A stretch of 64,000 nucleotides of DNA, from positions 1 to 64,000 of the forward strand of contig JBJXGS010000184.1 of the NCBI GenBank assembly GCA_046160545.1, in the 5' to 3' direction. Below are positions 37,948 to 46,768 of the stretch, in pieces (within the stretch, counting starts at the first letter, position 1; each line of letters begins with the position of its first letter). The notes beneath the pieces were generated by a model. That model did no database searches, was not told where the DNA came from, and saw nothing but the letters and a program-made list of their open reading frames with translations. Source of the stretch: JAEUOS01 sp046160545. GTDB lineage: Bacteria > Pseudomonadota > Gammaproteobacteria > Burkholderiales > JAEUOS01. The position numbers were made by a program, and so were the translations under genes.

Positions 37948-38514
37948 TCAGATCCACTTCGACACGTTGCCCGGTGCGTACCGTGCGAGTCGGTCGAGCA
38001 CGTTGTCGACATCGTCGGCGACGACCAGCCAGTCCTTTTGCCCGGCGGGCAGGAAACCGTCGTCGATCATGCGGTCGATCATCGCCAGCAGCGCGTCGTA
38101 GTAGCCGGCAGTGTTGACGATGCCGATCGGCTTCCTGAGACCCCCCAACTGGGCGCGGCTCCACATGTCGCTCATCTCTTCCAGGGTGCCGACCCCGCCG
38201 GCCAAGACCAGGAAGCTGTCGGCGAGCACCGCGAAGCGATGCTTGCGCTCTGCCATGTCGGCGACCACCTCGCATACCTGGATGCGCTGGTGCATGAGCT
38301 CGCGCGACTTGAGGAACTCGGTCATGACACCGTGTACCCGGCCGCCGGCATCCAGCGCCGCATCGGCAACCGCACCCATCAGGCCGCGGTGTCCGCCGCC
38401 ATAGACCAAAAGCAGTTCGCGTTGCGCGATGGTTCGGCCCGCAGCCGCGGCACCGGCAACGTAGCGCGGATCGTGTCCCGAATTGGAACCACAAAAGACG
38501 GCGACGGATTTCAA
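37948..38514 (-). CDS. LOG-family protein (TIGR00730 Rossmann fold)
   Basis: 188 residues. 'VAVFCGSNSGHDPRY' and 'GGGHRGLMGAVADAAL' are family signatures, and the PGGxGT motif reads 'LAGGVGTLEE'. Members include cytokinin-activating phosphoribohydrolases and PpnN-like nucleotide 5'-monophosphate nucleosidases; the exact substrate here is not known. It lies 38 bases upstream of pyrD and is divergent from the DUF3579 gene. Confidence 0.88.
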   Translation of the reverse strand: MKSVAVFCGSNSGHDPRYVAGAAAAGRTIAQRELLLVYGGGHRGLMGAVADAALDAGGRVHGVMTEFLKSRELMHQRIQVCEVVADMAERKHRFAVLADSFLVLAGGVGTLEEMSDMWSRAQLGGLRKPIGIVNTAGYYDALLAMIDRMIDDGFLPAGQKDWLVVADDVDNVLDRLARYAPGNVSKWI

Positions 38515-38649
38515 TCTGGCTCGATTTCTTGGGTGCAGCGCGTGGATTCTAACCGCGGCCCGCGTGGCGTCGGCCGGCGCGTCTTTGCGGCCGACGTAAA
38601 ACGACCCGCCCTGCGACAGAAGGGGCAGGCCCTACAATCCCGGTCTTCC

Positions 38650-38973
38650 ATGTCCAACCAAAGCCGCGAATTCGTCATCCAGGGTGTCAATTCCCGAGGC
38701 GAGGCATTCCGTCCCTCCGACTGGGCCGAGCGTCTGGCTGGTGTCATGAGCTCGTTCGGTGGAGGACGCCTGGGGTATTCGCCATATTGCTTTCCGATCA
38801 CCTCGGGACGCATCAAGTGCGTGGTGGTCGACGTACGGCTCAAGGAACTAGAGCCGATGGCGTATAACTTCCTGGTCAATTTTGCGCGTGACAATGAACT
38901 GCAAGTGCGCCCGGGACGTGAGGCTGAACGTCCCGAAGAAGGCGACCAAGCGGCGCAAAAAAGGCCGCCCTGA
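38650..38973 (+). CDS. DUF3579 family protein
   Basis: A 107-residue protein of unknown function, common in betaproteobacteria. The conserved core is 'FRPSDWAERLAGVMSSFG' and 'LKELEPMAYNFLVNFARDNELQVRPGR'. A TACAAT (38633-38638) ends 11 bases before the ATG and no Shine-Dalgarno is seen, so the transcript may have a very short leader. Its last codons carry the hairpin that terminates the convergent rpsT. Confidence 0.85.
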   Translation: MSNQSREFVIQGVNSRGEAFRPSDWAERLAGVMSSFGGGRLGYSPYCFPITSGRIKCVVVDVRLKELEPMAYNFLVNFARDNELQVRPGREAERPEEGDQAAQKRPP

Positions 38974-38987
38974 ACGGCCGGGCGGCC
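38957..38987 (-). terminator. Intrinsic terminator of rpsT, embedded in the DUF3579 3' end
   Basis: On the minus strand GGCCGCCC (38987-38980) and GGGCGGCC (38970-38963) form an 8-bp GC stem with a 9-base loop, then TTTTTT (38962-38957). It begins 19 bases past the rpsT stop. The T-tract and part of the stem overlap the final codons of the convergent gene. Confidence 0.92.
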
Positions 38988-39006
38988 GGATTGCACTACC
39001 GGCAGT

Positions 39007-39300
39007 TCAGGCGAGCGCCTTGACCGCCGCAGACAGGCGACTCTTGTCGCGCGCTGCCTTGTTCTTGTGGACAATGCGCTTGTCGGCGATCGAATCGATG
39101 ACTTTCTGCGCTGCCGTGAGGCTGGCGCCAGCTACTGCCTTGTCACCGCCGGCGATGGCCTTGCGCACCGACTTGATGGCCGTGCGCAGGCGCGAGCGCA
39201 GGCTCGAGTTGCGGGCGTTTTCCTTGATGCCTTGACGCGCACGCTTGAGGCCGGACGCGGTGCGCACCGTCTTTTTCTTTGCTTTTGCCGCTGTTGCCAT
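39007..39300 (-). CDS. rpsT: 30S ribosomal protein S20
   Basis: A basic 97-residue helical bundle that binds 16S rRNA. 'MATAAKAKKKTVR' and 'IKSVRKAIAGGD' and 'HKNKAARDKSRLSAAVKAL' identify it. A promoter lies 36-65 bases upstream and a strong terminator follows, so it is a single-gene unit. Confidence 0.97.
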   Translation of the reverse strand: MATAAKAKKKTVRTASGLKRARQGIKENARNSSLRSRLRTAIKSVRKAIAGGDKAVAGASLTAAQKVIDSIADKRIVHKNKAARDKSRLSAAVKALA

Positions 39301-39335
39301 AGGTGGTTCCGAGTCTGAATCCGGTAAAGCCCTAT

Positions 39336-39365
39336 ATTATAGCAGAGGAGCGGCGAGCGACCCAA
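39336..39365 (-). promoter_or_regulatory. Sigma-70 promoter of rpsT
   Basis: On the minus strand -35 TTGGGT (39365-39360), an 18-base spacer, and a perfect -10 TATAAT (39341-39336). The predicted start is near 39329, about 30 bases before the rpsT ATG. Confidence 0.75.
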
Positions 39366-39438
39366 GCGTCGGGTGGCGCGAAGGGCCAGACCGGCGTGCA
39401 GCCGCATGCCCGGCGCGGCCGCGGTTATACTGGACCAC

Positions 39439-40986
39439 GTGAATCTACTCGGTGCACTCGCCAGGGTCAGCGGCTTCACGTTCGCTTCGCGCGTCACCGG
39501 GCTCATCCGTGAATTCCTGATCGCGCGCGCCTTCGGCGCCTCCGCCGCGACCGACGCCTTTTTCGTGGCGTTCCGCATTCCCAACCTGTTGCGTCGACTG
39601 TTCGCGGAGGGCGCTTTCGCGCAGGCCTTCGTGCCTATCCTGGCCGAATCGAAGAATCGTGCGAGCGTGCAGGAAACGCAGGATCTGATCCAGCATACCG
39701 CCGGCGCGCTCAGCGTCGCCCTGGCGCTCGTGACCGGGCTGGGCGTGTTGTGCGCGCCGCTGGTGATTCTCCTGACGGCACCTGGCTTTGCACAGGATGC
39801 CGGGAAATTCGACCTCACCGTGGCGATGCTGCGCCTGACCTTTCCCTACATCCTGCTGGTCTCGCTGACTGCGTTTGCCGGCGCGGTACTCAACACCTGG
39901 AACCGCTTTTCTGTGCCGGCGGTGACTCCGGTGCTCCTCAACCTGTCGTTCATCGCCTGCGCTTTGTGGCTCGCGCCGCACGTCGATCCGCCTGCGATGG
40001 CGCTGGCCTGGGCCGTGCTGATCGGCGGCGCTGCCCAATTGGCCCTCCAATTGCCGGCGCTGGCCCGGTTGGGCCCCTTGCCGCGGTTGCGCTTCGACTG
40101 GCAGCATGCCGGCGTGCGGCGCATTCTGCGCGGCATGCTGCCGGCGCTCCTCGGGGTATCAGTGGCACAACTGAGCCTGGTCATCAACACCATCATCGCT
40201 TCGTTCCTGGTCGCCGGCAGCGTATCGTGGCTCTACTACGCTGACCGCCTCATGGAGTTTCCGGCGGGCATGCTTGGCGCGGCCCTGGGTACGATTCTGC
40301 TGCCCAGCCTCTCGAAAGCGGTCAGCGACAGCGATGCAGCCGGATACTCCAGCCTGCTTGACTGGGGCCTGCGCCTGTCGCTTCTGCTCGCGGTCCCGGC
40401 GACGCTCGGGCTGGCACTGCTCGCTACTCCGATGGTGACAGTGATGTATCACTACGGAGCGTTTTCATCCGCCGATGTCGCGGCGACCCGCAGCGCGCTG
40501 ATGGCATATGCCGTGGGGCTGGTCGGCCTGATTCTGGTCAAGGTTCTGGCGCCGGGCTTTTACTCGCGCCAGGACATTCGCACGCCGGTGCGCATCGCGA
40601 TATTCACCCTGATCCTCACCCAGGTCTTCAATGCCGTGCTGGTGTGGCCACTGGGCCTCGGGCACGCGGGCCTGGCGCTGGCCATCGGCCTGGGCGCGAT
40701 CGTCAACGCCGCGCTCCTGTGGCGTGAGCTGACGCGCCGCGGCCATTTCCAGGCACGACCGGGCTGGTTCTCGTTTCTTGCGCGCATCGCGCTGGCCAAC
40801 CTGGTCATGGCCGGCGTTCTAATGTGGTGCTGCCCGCCGGATGCCCATTGGCTTGCGCTGCGGGAGCGCCCCTGGGAGCGGGCATTGCTGCTGGGCGGCA
40901 TGGTTGGTGCTGGAGCGGTGGCTTATTTTGCCGCGCTGGCGGCGCTGGGTTTCCGGCTGCGCGACTTCCGCCAGGCACTGCGATGA
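39439..40986 (+). CDS. murJ: Lipid II flippase MurJ
   Basis: MOP-superfamily flippase (515 residues, about 14 helices) that moves lipid II across the inner membrane. The N-terminus from the GTG, 'NLLGALARVSGFTFASRVTGLIREFLIARAFGAS', aligns with MurJ; the upstream in-frame ATG at 39373 would add 22 unconserved residues. 'PNLLRRLFAEGAFAQAFVP' is the MurJ signature. TATACT at 39426-39431 ends only 7 bases before the GTG, suggesting a leaderless or near-leaderless transcript. The stop overlaps the next ATG by four bases. Confidence 0.94.
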   Translation: MNLLGALARVSGFTFASRVTGLIREFLIARAFGASAATDAFFVAFRIPNLLRRLFAEGAFAQAFVPILAESKNRASVQETQDLIQHTAGALSVALALVTGLGVLCAPLVILLTAPGFAQDAGKFDLTVAMLRLTFPYILLVSLTAFAGAVLNTWNRFSVPAVTPVLLNLSFIACALWLAPHVDPPAMALAWAVLIGGAAQLALQLPALARLGPLPRLRFDWQHAGVRRILRGMLPALLGVSVAQLSLVINTIIASFLVAGSVSWLYYADRLMEFPAGMLGAALGTILLPSLSKAVSDSDAAGYSSLLDWGLRLSLLLAVPATLGLALLATPMVTVMYHYGAFSSADVAATRSALMAYAVGLVGLILVKVLAPGFYSRQDIRTPVRIAIFTLILTQVFNAVLVWPLGLGHAGLALAIGLGAIVNAALLWRELTRRGHFQARPGWFSFLARIALANLVMAGVLMWCCPPDAHWLALRERPWERALLLGGMVGAGAVAYFAALAALGFRLRDFRQALR

Positions 40987-41825
40987 GCGACCTCCATCTC
41001 GAGCGTTTTCGCGATGCGGTGTCGGCGGAGCGTCGCCGCATCGACCTGACCGAAGCGGCGCTGTTGTGCGCGCTGGATGCCTATCCCGACCTCGATGTTC
41101 GCGGCGTGCGAGCCGAGATCGACGCTTTGGCTGACCGGCTGGCCAGGCGTCTTCCCGAGGACTTTTCGACGACCCATCGACTGATCGCGCTCAACAACTA
41201 TTTGTTTCGCGAACTGGGCTTCAGCGGCAACGTTGCCGATTACTACGATCCACGCAACAGCTTTTTGAATGAGGTCCTGGCACGCCGCATCGGCATCCCC
41301 ATCACCTTGTCCATTCTCTACATGGCCTGCGGGGAGCGCCTGGGACTGAAACTCACCGGCATCTCCTTTCCCGGCCACTTCCTGGTCAAGGCGCGGGTCA
41401 ACGGCGGCGAACTGGTACTGGATCCGTTTGCCGGAGGACGCTCCCTGTCCGAGGACGAACTGCGCGAACGCCTGGGCCAGGTTGCAGGAGACAAGGTATC
41501 TCGCGACTTGCCGATTGCCGAGTTTCTCGAAGCGGCTTCGCCGCGCCAGATCCTTGGCCGCCTGTTGCGCAATCTAAAGGCGATTTATCTGGAAAAGGGC
41601 GACGACCAGCGTGCGCTTGCGGTCATTCATCGCCTGGTGATACTCCTGCCCGATGCCCCGGAGGAACGGCGTGATCGTGGCCAGGTATTTGCGCGACTCG
41701 AGTGTCCGCGCGCCGCAGCAGAGGATCTGGGTTTTTATGCTGCGCAACGACCGCATGCAGCCGATGCGGCACAGATCGCAGCCGCGCTGGCCGCTGTGAC
41801 GGTCCAGGCGGCGCGCCTTAACTGA
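40983..41825 (+). CDS. SirB1-like transglutaminase/TPR-fold protein
   Basis: 280 residues. The transglutaminase-like region runs about 35-200 with 'YYDPRNSFLNEVLARRIGIPITLSILYM' and 'ISFPGHFLVK', followed by a TPR-like C-terminus ('IYLEKGDDQRALAVIHRLVILLPD'). SirB1 was named for a Salmonella gene; the function is unproven, and a catalytic Cys is not obvious in the usual place. Coupled to murJ by an ATGA overlap. Confidence 0.87.
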   Translation: MSDLHLERFRDAVSAERRRIDLTEAALLCALDAYPDLDVRGVRAEIDALADRLARRLPEDFSTTHRLIALNNYLFRELGFSGNVADYYDPRNSFLNEVLARRIGIPITLSILYMACGERLGLKLTGISFPGHFLVKARVNGGELVLDPFAGGRSLSEDELRERLGQVAGDKVSRDLPIAEFLEAASPRQILGRLLRNLKAIYLEKGDDQRALAVIHRLVILLPDAPEERRDRGQVFARLECPRAAAEDLGFYAAQRPHAADAAQIAAALAAVTVQAARLN

Positions 41826-41853
41826 ACGCGCGCCGCGGCCAGTGCCCGGCGCT

Positions 41854-43731
41854 TTAGCGCCCGACGGCTGTGCCGTCGCGCCGCGGATCCGCAGCGCCGT
41901 GCCAGCGGCAGCCCTCGCCGTTGCCAGCCCCCTGGCGTTTCGCCGAGGGACCGTCACAGACCCGCATGATGGCATGCACTCCGCTCTCGATTGCCAGTTC
42001 CACCACGTCATGGCCCTTGTTGCGCAGTTCACGCGCGAGTCCGACCGGAAAACGGCCGCGTTCGACCTCCAGCGTGCCAGCCGTCCCCAGGTTGCGACTG
42101 CCGAAATTGGGCAACTCCAGCGCCTGCTTGATCGGCATCTTCCAGTCCAGGCTCGCCACCATAACCTTGGCGACGAAACTGATGATCATGCTGCCGCCCG
42201 GCGAGCCTGCCACCAGAACCAACGGGCCACGCTTGCCATCCTCGCGACGCTCGAAGACCAGCACCGGGGACATCGAGCTGCGCGGCCTTTTGCCCGCTTC
42301 GACGCGATTGGCCACCGGCTTGCCATCCTGTTCGGCCAGGAACGAAAAGTCGGTCAACTGATTGTTGAGCATGAAGCCATTGACCATGAGCTGCGCGCCG
42401 AAAATGGTCTCGATCGTGGTGGTCATCGCCACCGCGTTGCCACGCGCATCGACGATCGAAAGATGTGAGGTGGAAGGCAGTTCCGGCGAGCGATCGTCAG
42501 CGCGCGACAACTGCACGCCAGGCGGAACCCCGGCGCGCGCCAATCCCGACGCGGACGCGCCGATACTGCGGGCTCGTTCGCGCAAATAGGTCGAATCGGT
42601 GAGGCCCCGCGGCACGACCACGTAGTCACTGTCGGCAACGTAACGGTTGCGATCGGCAAACGCCAGCTTGGCCACCTCCGAAAACAGGTGCACGGACTCG
42701 GCCGAAAAGGGTGGCGCAGCTGCAAAATCGGTAGCTTCCAGCATGCCGAACATCTGAGCCAGCGCGATGCCCCCGGACGAAGGCGGTGGCATTGAACAGA
42801 TCTCGTAGGCCCGGTAGGCAAAGCATAGTGGATCACGCAGCTTGGCACGATAGTCGCGCAGGTCGGCCACCGAGAGATGGCCGGGATTGGTGCCGTGGGC
42901 GCGCACTTCGGCGGCGATGTCCACCGCGCTGTCGCCGGTATAGAAATGGTCGGCGCCGTGGCGTGCAATGCCGCGCAAGAGGTTCGCGTAACGCGGGTTG
43001 CGGATCAACGTGCCGACCGGTTTGGGGTTGCCATCCTCGTTGAAATACAGTGCTCGCGCCTCCGGGTCATTCTTGAGCGCCTGATCAACGGCCAGCCAGC
43101 GCGAAAGTTGCGGGCTGATGGCGTAGCCTTTTTCCGCCACGCTGACAGCCGGCGCGAACAGGTCTCGCCACGGCAGGCGGCCGTGTTTCTTGTGCGCCAT
43201 CTCGGCCATGCGCAATACGCCAGGAACGCCGACCGCCAGGCCGCCTACGAGAGCGCGCCTGAACTGCATGGGCTTCTGGCCGGGTTCCATGAAGAGATCG
43301 GTGGCGACCGCGGCAGGCGCAGTCTCGCGGCCGTCGTAGGCCTCGACCGCCCCGGACTTTGCCTCGAAGTGCATCAGGAAGGCGCCCCCGCCGATGCCCG
43401 AAGAATGCGGTTCGACCAGGCCCAGCACAAGCTGCACGGCGATGGCCGCATCGACTGCCGAGCCACCACGATCGAGCATCGCGGAGCCTGCAGCCACGGC
43501 CAGGGGATGAGCGGCCGACACCATATGCCGCGTGCCATGCGCGGTGTCCTTTTCCTGGAAGCGGCTGCCGATCGGGAACTGCCCGACACCAAGTGGCTGG
43601 GCAAGCGCCGCCGGCGCAACCATGGCGAGCAAGGCGGCGGCGATCCAGGCAGCCATTACAGCGGGCGCGCAGGCTGCGCGCCCAAGGCGTGTCACGCGTG
43701 CGGCTGGTGGGGCTGCGTGCGGCGGCGCCAT
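41854..43731 (-). CDS. ggt: Gamma-glutamyltransferase / glutathione hydrolase
   Basis: Periplasmic Ntn-hydrolase that cleaves glutathione and gamma-glutamyl bonds (625 residues). Signal peptide up to about residue 44 ('APAALAQ'). The self-cleavage and catalytic threonine is T421 in 'STSHLSIVD'. The large-subunit glutamate-binding arginine is in 'DGRETAP', and 'PPPSSGGIALAQM' is a family motif. An alternative start at residue 26 (MAAWIAAALL, 43656) would give a cleaner signal peptide. It is 7 bases from the SDR gene start side; both face the minus strand. Confidence 0.94.
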   Translation of the reverse strand: MAPPHAAPPAARVTRLGRAACAPAVMAAWIAAALLAMVAPAALAQPLGVGQFPIGSRFQEKDTAHGTRHMVSAAHPLAVAAGSAMLDRGGSAVDAAIAVQLVLGLVEPHSSGIGGGAFLMHFEAKSGAVEAYDGRETAPAAVATDLFMEPGQKPMQFRRALVGGLAVGVPGVLRMAEMAHKKHGRLPWRDLFAPAVSVAEKGYAISPQLSRWLAVDQALKNDPEARALYFNEDGNPKPVGTLIRNPRYANLLRGIARHGADHFYTGDSAVDIAAEVRAHGTNPGHLSVADLRDYRAKLRDPLCFAYRAYEICSMPPPSSGGIALAQMFGMLEATDFAAAPPFSAESVHLFSEVAKLAFADRNRYVADSDYVVVPRGLTDSTYLRERARSIGASASGLARAGVPPGVQLSRADDRSPELPSTSHLSIVDARGNAVAMTTTIETIFGAQLMVNGFMLNNQLTDFSFLAEQDGKPVANRVEAGKRPRSSMSPVLVFERREDGKRGPLVLVAGSPGGSMIISFVAKVMVASLDWKMPIKQALELPNFGSRNLGTAGTLEVERGRFPVGLARELRNKGHDVVELAIESGVHAIMRVCDGPSAKRQGAGNGEGCRWHGAADPRRDGTAVGR

Positions 43732-43738
43732 GACTGGA

Positions 43739-44500
43739 TCAACGCGGCGCCATGCGGATCGCGCCGTCCAAGCGTATGGTCTCGCCGTTCAACATCGCGT
43801 TCTCGAAGATGTGGCGCGCCAGCGCGGCATATTCCTCGGGTTGGCCGAGGCGCGGCGGGAAGGGCACCTGGCGCCCGAGGGATTCACGCGCGTCTTCAGG
43901 CAGGCCCATCAGGAGCGGGGTCAGAAACAGTCCGGGCGCGATGGTCATCACCCGCACCCCGTCGCGCGACAAGTCGCGCGCAATCGGCAGTGTCATGCCG
44001 ACAATGCCGCCCTTGGAAGCCGAATACGCCGCCTGGCCAATCTGGCCGTCGAAAGCCGCCACCGAAGCGGTATTGATGATCACGCCGCGCTCGCCACCTG
44101 CGTTGGGAGCGTTCTTGAGCATCGCATTGGCCGCCAGCCGGATCATGTTGAACGACCCGATCAGGTTGATGTTGATGACGCGCGCGAACTTGGCCAGGTC
44201 GGCCGGGCCGTCCTTGCCCACTGTCTTTTGCGCACCGCCGATACCGGCGCAGTTGACCAGCCCGTCGACGCGCCCGAACTTGGCGACGGTTGCGTCGACC
44301 GCGGCCTGCCCATCGGCGGCGCTGACAACGTCACAACGCGTAAAGACGCCACCCAGTTCGGCGGCCAGCTTCTCACCGGCCTCGACGTTGAGGTCGGCCA
44401 AGGCGATCTTCGCGCCGGCGGCGGCGAGGTTCTTCGCCGTCGCCGCGCCCAGGCCCGAGGCCCCGCCGGTCACCAGTACTACTGCTCCCTGTACTTGCAT
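43739..44500 (-). CDS. Short-chain dehydrogenase, 3-hydroxyacyl-CoA dehydrogenase type 2-like
   Basis: NAD(P)-dependent oxidoreductase of 253 residues. Cofactor motif TGGASGLG (11-18), 'NCAGIGG', catalytic Ser in 'INTASVAAF', and YSASK with Tyr and Lys. The sequence closely resembles human HSD17B10-type enzymes ('GQAAYSASKGGIVGMTLPIARDL'), used in short-chain fatty acid or isoleucine breakdown. CAGGAG lies 7 bases before the ATG. It follows hppA, separated by that gene's terminator. Confidence 0.9.
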   Translation of the reverse strand: MQVQGAVVLVTGGASGLGAATAKNLAAAGAKIALADLNVEAGEKLAAELGGVFTRCDVVSAADGQAAVDATVAKFGRVDGLVNCAGIGGAQKTVGKDGPADLAKFARVININLIGSFNMIRLAANAMLKNAPNAGGERGVIINTASVAAFDGQIGQAAYSASKGGIVGMTLPIARDLSRDGVRVMTIAPGLFLTPLLMGLPEDARESLGRQVPFPPRLGQPEEYAALARHIFENAMLNGETIRLDGAIRMAPR

Positions 44501-44513
44501 GATGATTCTCCTG

Positions 44514-44553
44514 AAAAAGAAAAGGGCGGTCGCGCCAGAGTGCGCAGCCGCCC
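44514..44553 (-). terminator. Probable intrinsic terminator of hppA
   Basis: On the minus strand GGGCGG (44553-44548) pairs with CCGCCC (44529-44524), extended by GCGC/GCGC inside across a two-base imperfection. The tract TTTTCTTTTT follows. It lies 27 bases past the hppA stop and 13 before the SDR start codon. Confidence 0.8.
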
Positions 44554-44580
44554 CGAGAATGCGCTTGTGTGGTGTCTGCC

Positions 44581-46647
44581 CTAGAGCAGCGGCACCATCA
44601 GCAACGCGACGATATTGATGATCTTGATCAGCGGGTTGACAGCAGGGCCCGCGGTGTCCTTGTAGGGGTCGCCAACGGTGTCGCCGGTGACCGCTGCCTT
44701 GTGCGCGTCCGACCCTTTGCCACCATGGTTGCCCTCCTCGATGTATTTCTTGGCATTGTCCCAGGCGCCGCCGCCGGTACACATCGAGATCGCGACGAAA
44801 AGCCCGGTGACGATAGTGCCCATGAGGACCCCACCCAGGGCCTGCGGCCCGAGGATGACGCCGACCAGCACCGGCACCAGCACCGGCAGGATCGATGGGA
44901 TCATCATCTCCTTGATCGCCGCAGTGGTCAGCATGTCGACCGCGCGCCCGTACTCGGGCTTGGCCGTACCTTCCATGATGCCCTTGATTTCGCGGAACTG
45001 GCGACGCACTTCCTCAACCACGGCACCGGCCGAGCGCCCGACCGCTTCCATGGCCATGGCGCCGAACAGGAACGGAATCAGGCCGCCGATGAAGAGTCCG
45101 ATCACGACCTTGTGATCGGCCAGGTCGAAGGCAAAGTGCATCTTCTTGGCCGCTTCCAGGGCGTGCGTGTAGTCCGCGAACAGGACCAGCGCGGCCAGGC
45201 CGGCCGAGCCGATGGCGTAACCCTTGGTCACCGCCTTGGTGGTGTTGCCGACCGCATCAAGCGGGTCGGTGACGGCGCGGACAGAAGGCGGCATTTCGCT
45301 CATCTCGGCGATGCCGCCAGCGTTGTCGGTGATCGGGCCATAGGCGTCGAGCGCGACGACGATGCCAGCCATCGAGAGCATCGAGGTGGCTGCGATCGCG
45401 ATGCCGTACAGGCCCGCCAGCGCGAAGGCCAGGTAGATTGACAAGCACACCACGATCACCGGCCAGGCAGTCGATTTCATCGACACCGCGATGCCGGCGA
45501 TGATATTGGTGGCATGACCCTTGGTCGAAGCTTCCGCGACGTACTTGACCGGATAGAAGTCGGTGCCAGTGTAGTACTCGGTGATGTAGACCAGGAGGCC
45601 GGTCAGGGCCAAGCCCACCACGCAGCACAGCCACAGGCGCATCACCGCGCCCGAAGCGAAGCCGTCGCCGGCCAACGCACTGTCGGGAATGAACATCTGC
45701 GTGATCGGATAAAAGGCGATCAGTGACAGAACGCCGGCCACCGCCAAGCCGCGGTACAGGGCGTTCATGATCTTGCCGCCCTCGCGTGCCTTGACGAACA
45801 TGCAGCCGATGATCGAGGCGATGATCGAGACTGCGCCCAGCATCATGGGATAGATGACCCCGGCATCGCTGCCCTTGATCAGCAATGCGCCCAGGACCAT
45901 GGTCGCGATCAGCGTCACGGCATAGGTCTCGAAGAGGTCGGCAGCCATGCCGGCACAGTCGCCGACGTTGTCACCGACGTTGTCGGCGATCACCGCCGGG
46001 TTGCGCGGGTCGTCTTCGGGAATGCCGGCTTCAACCTTGCCCACCAGGTCGGCGCCCACATCCGCGCCTTTGGTGAAGATGCCGCCGCCCAAGCGCGCGA
46101 AAATTGAAATCAGCGAAGCGCCGAAGGCCAGGCCCACCATGGGCTTGAGCAGGTCGGCGAGCGACGAGGTCTTGCCCAGACCCATGGGCGCTGCGCCGTG
46201 CAGCACGCCGTAGAAGCCGGCCACACCGATAAGGCCCAGGCCGACGACCAGCATGCCGGTGACGGCGCCGCCACGAAAGGCAACGTCAAGCGCCGGTGAC
46301 AGGCCTTGTGTGGCGGCCTGCGCGGTGCGCACATTGGCGCGCACCGAGACGTTCATGCCGATGAAGCCGGCGGCGCCGGACAGAACCGCGCCGACCAAAA
46401 AGCCGGCGGCCGTCATCCAGCCCAAGCCGGGGATCACACCCAGGATCAGGAAGATCACAACTCCGACCATGGTGATGGTCTTGTACTGGCGCGATAGATA
46501 AGCCTGCGCGCCCGACTGTATGGCCGCGGCGATTTCCTGCATGCGCGCGTTGCCGGCTGGCAGGGTCAGAATCCATTTGAAGGTCAAGAAGCCATACGCG
46601 ACAGCCAGTACACCGGCCGCCATGGCGATCCACACAGGGGTTGACAT
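44581..46647 (-). CDS. hppA: Membrane-bound proton-translocating pyrophosphatase
   Basis: Integral pump (688 residues, about 16 helices) that couples PPi hydrolysis to proton export. The acidic substrate motifs are intact: 'DVGADLVGKVE' (196-206) and 'DNVGDNVGD' (222-230). K471 in 'GNTTKAVTKG' is the lysine that marks K+-independent enzymes; K+-dependent ones have Ala there. A strong GGAGGAG lies 4 bases before the ATG. pfp and adk lie upstream on the same strand, suggesting a PPi-based energy module. Confidence 0.95.
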   Translation of the reverse strand: MSTPVWIAMAAGVLAVAYGFLTFKWILTLPAGNARMQEIAAAIQSGAQAYLSRQYKTITMVGVVIFLILGVIPGLGWMTAAGFLVGAVLSGAAGFIGMNVSVRANVRTAQAATQGLSPALDVAFRGGAVTGMLVVGLGLIGVAGFYGVLHGAAPMGLGKTSSLADLLKPMVGLAFGASLISIFARLGGGIFTKGADVGADLVGKVEAGIPEDDPRNPAVIADNVGDNVGDCAGMAADLFETYAVTLIATMVLGALLIKGSDAGVIYPMMLGAVSIIASIIGCMFVKAREGGKIMNALYRGLAVAGVLSLIAFYPITQMFIPDSALAGDGFASGAVMRLWLCCVVGLALTGLLVYITEYYTGTDFYPVKYVAEASTKGHATNIIAGIAVSMKSTAWPVIVVCLSIYLAFALAGLYGIAIAATSMLSMAGIVVALDAYGPITDNAGGIAEMSEMPPSVRAVTDPLDAVGNTTKAVTKGYAIGSAGLAALVLFADYTHALEAAKKMHFAFDLADHKVVIGLFIGGLIPFLFGAMAMEAVGRSAGAVVEEVRRQFREIKGIMEGTAKPEYGRAVDMLTTAAIKEMMIPSILPVLVPVLVGVILGPQALGGVLMGTIVTGLFVAISMCTGGGAWDNAKKYIEEGNHGGKGSDAHKAAVTGDTVGDPYKDTAGPAVNPLIKIINIVALLMVPLL

Positions 46648-46683
46648 CAGCTCCTCCGAAGGGCTTTGTTGATTGTTTGCGTC

Positions 46684-46739
46684 ACGCTACCCGCGCAAGC
46701 GCGCCTCATGTCAAACACTGCGCCACCGTGGGGTAGCGT
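46684..46739. repeat. Inverted repeat upstream of hppA enclosing a -35-like TTGACA
   Basis: Perfect 9-base arms ACGCTACCC (46684-46692) and GGGTAGCGT (46731-46739) are separated by 38 bases. Between them a minus-strand TTGACA (46714-46709) faces hppA, although I see no good -10 at the right distance. It may be a regulatory element or long hairpin in the pfp-hppA gap. Confidence 0.5.
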
Positions 46740-46768
46740 CGCGAATGCATGAACAGCGCCGGGCAGAA

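Noticed and set aside
42877..44076. Long open frame on the + strand opposite ggt and the SDR
   Set aside because: It lies antisense to two well-supported genes and its Arg/Gly/Ala-rich product has no family features; G+C-rich DNA readily leaves such frames open.
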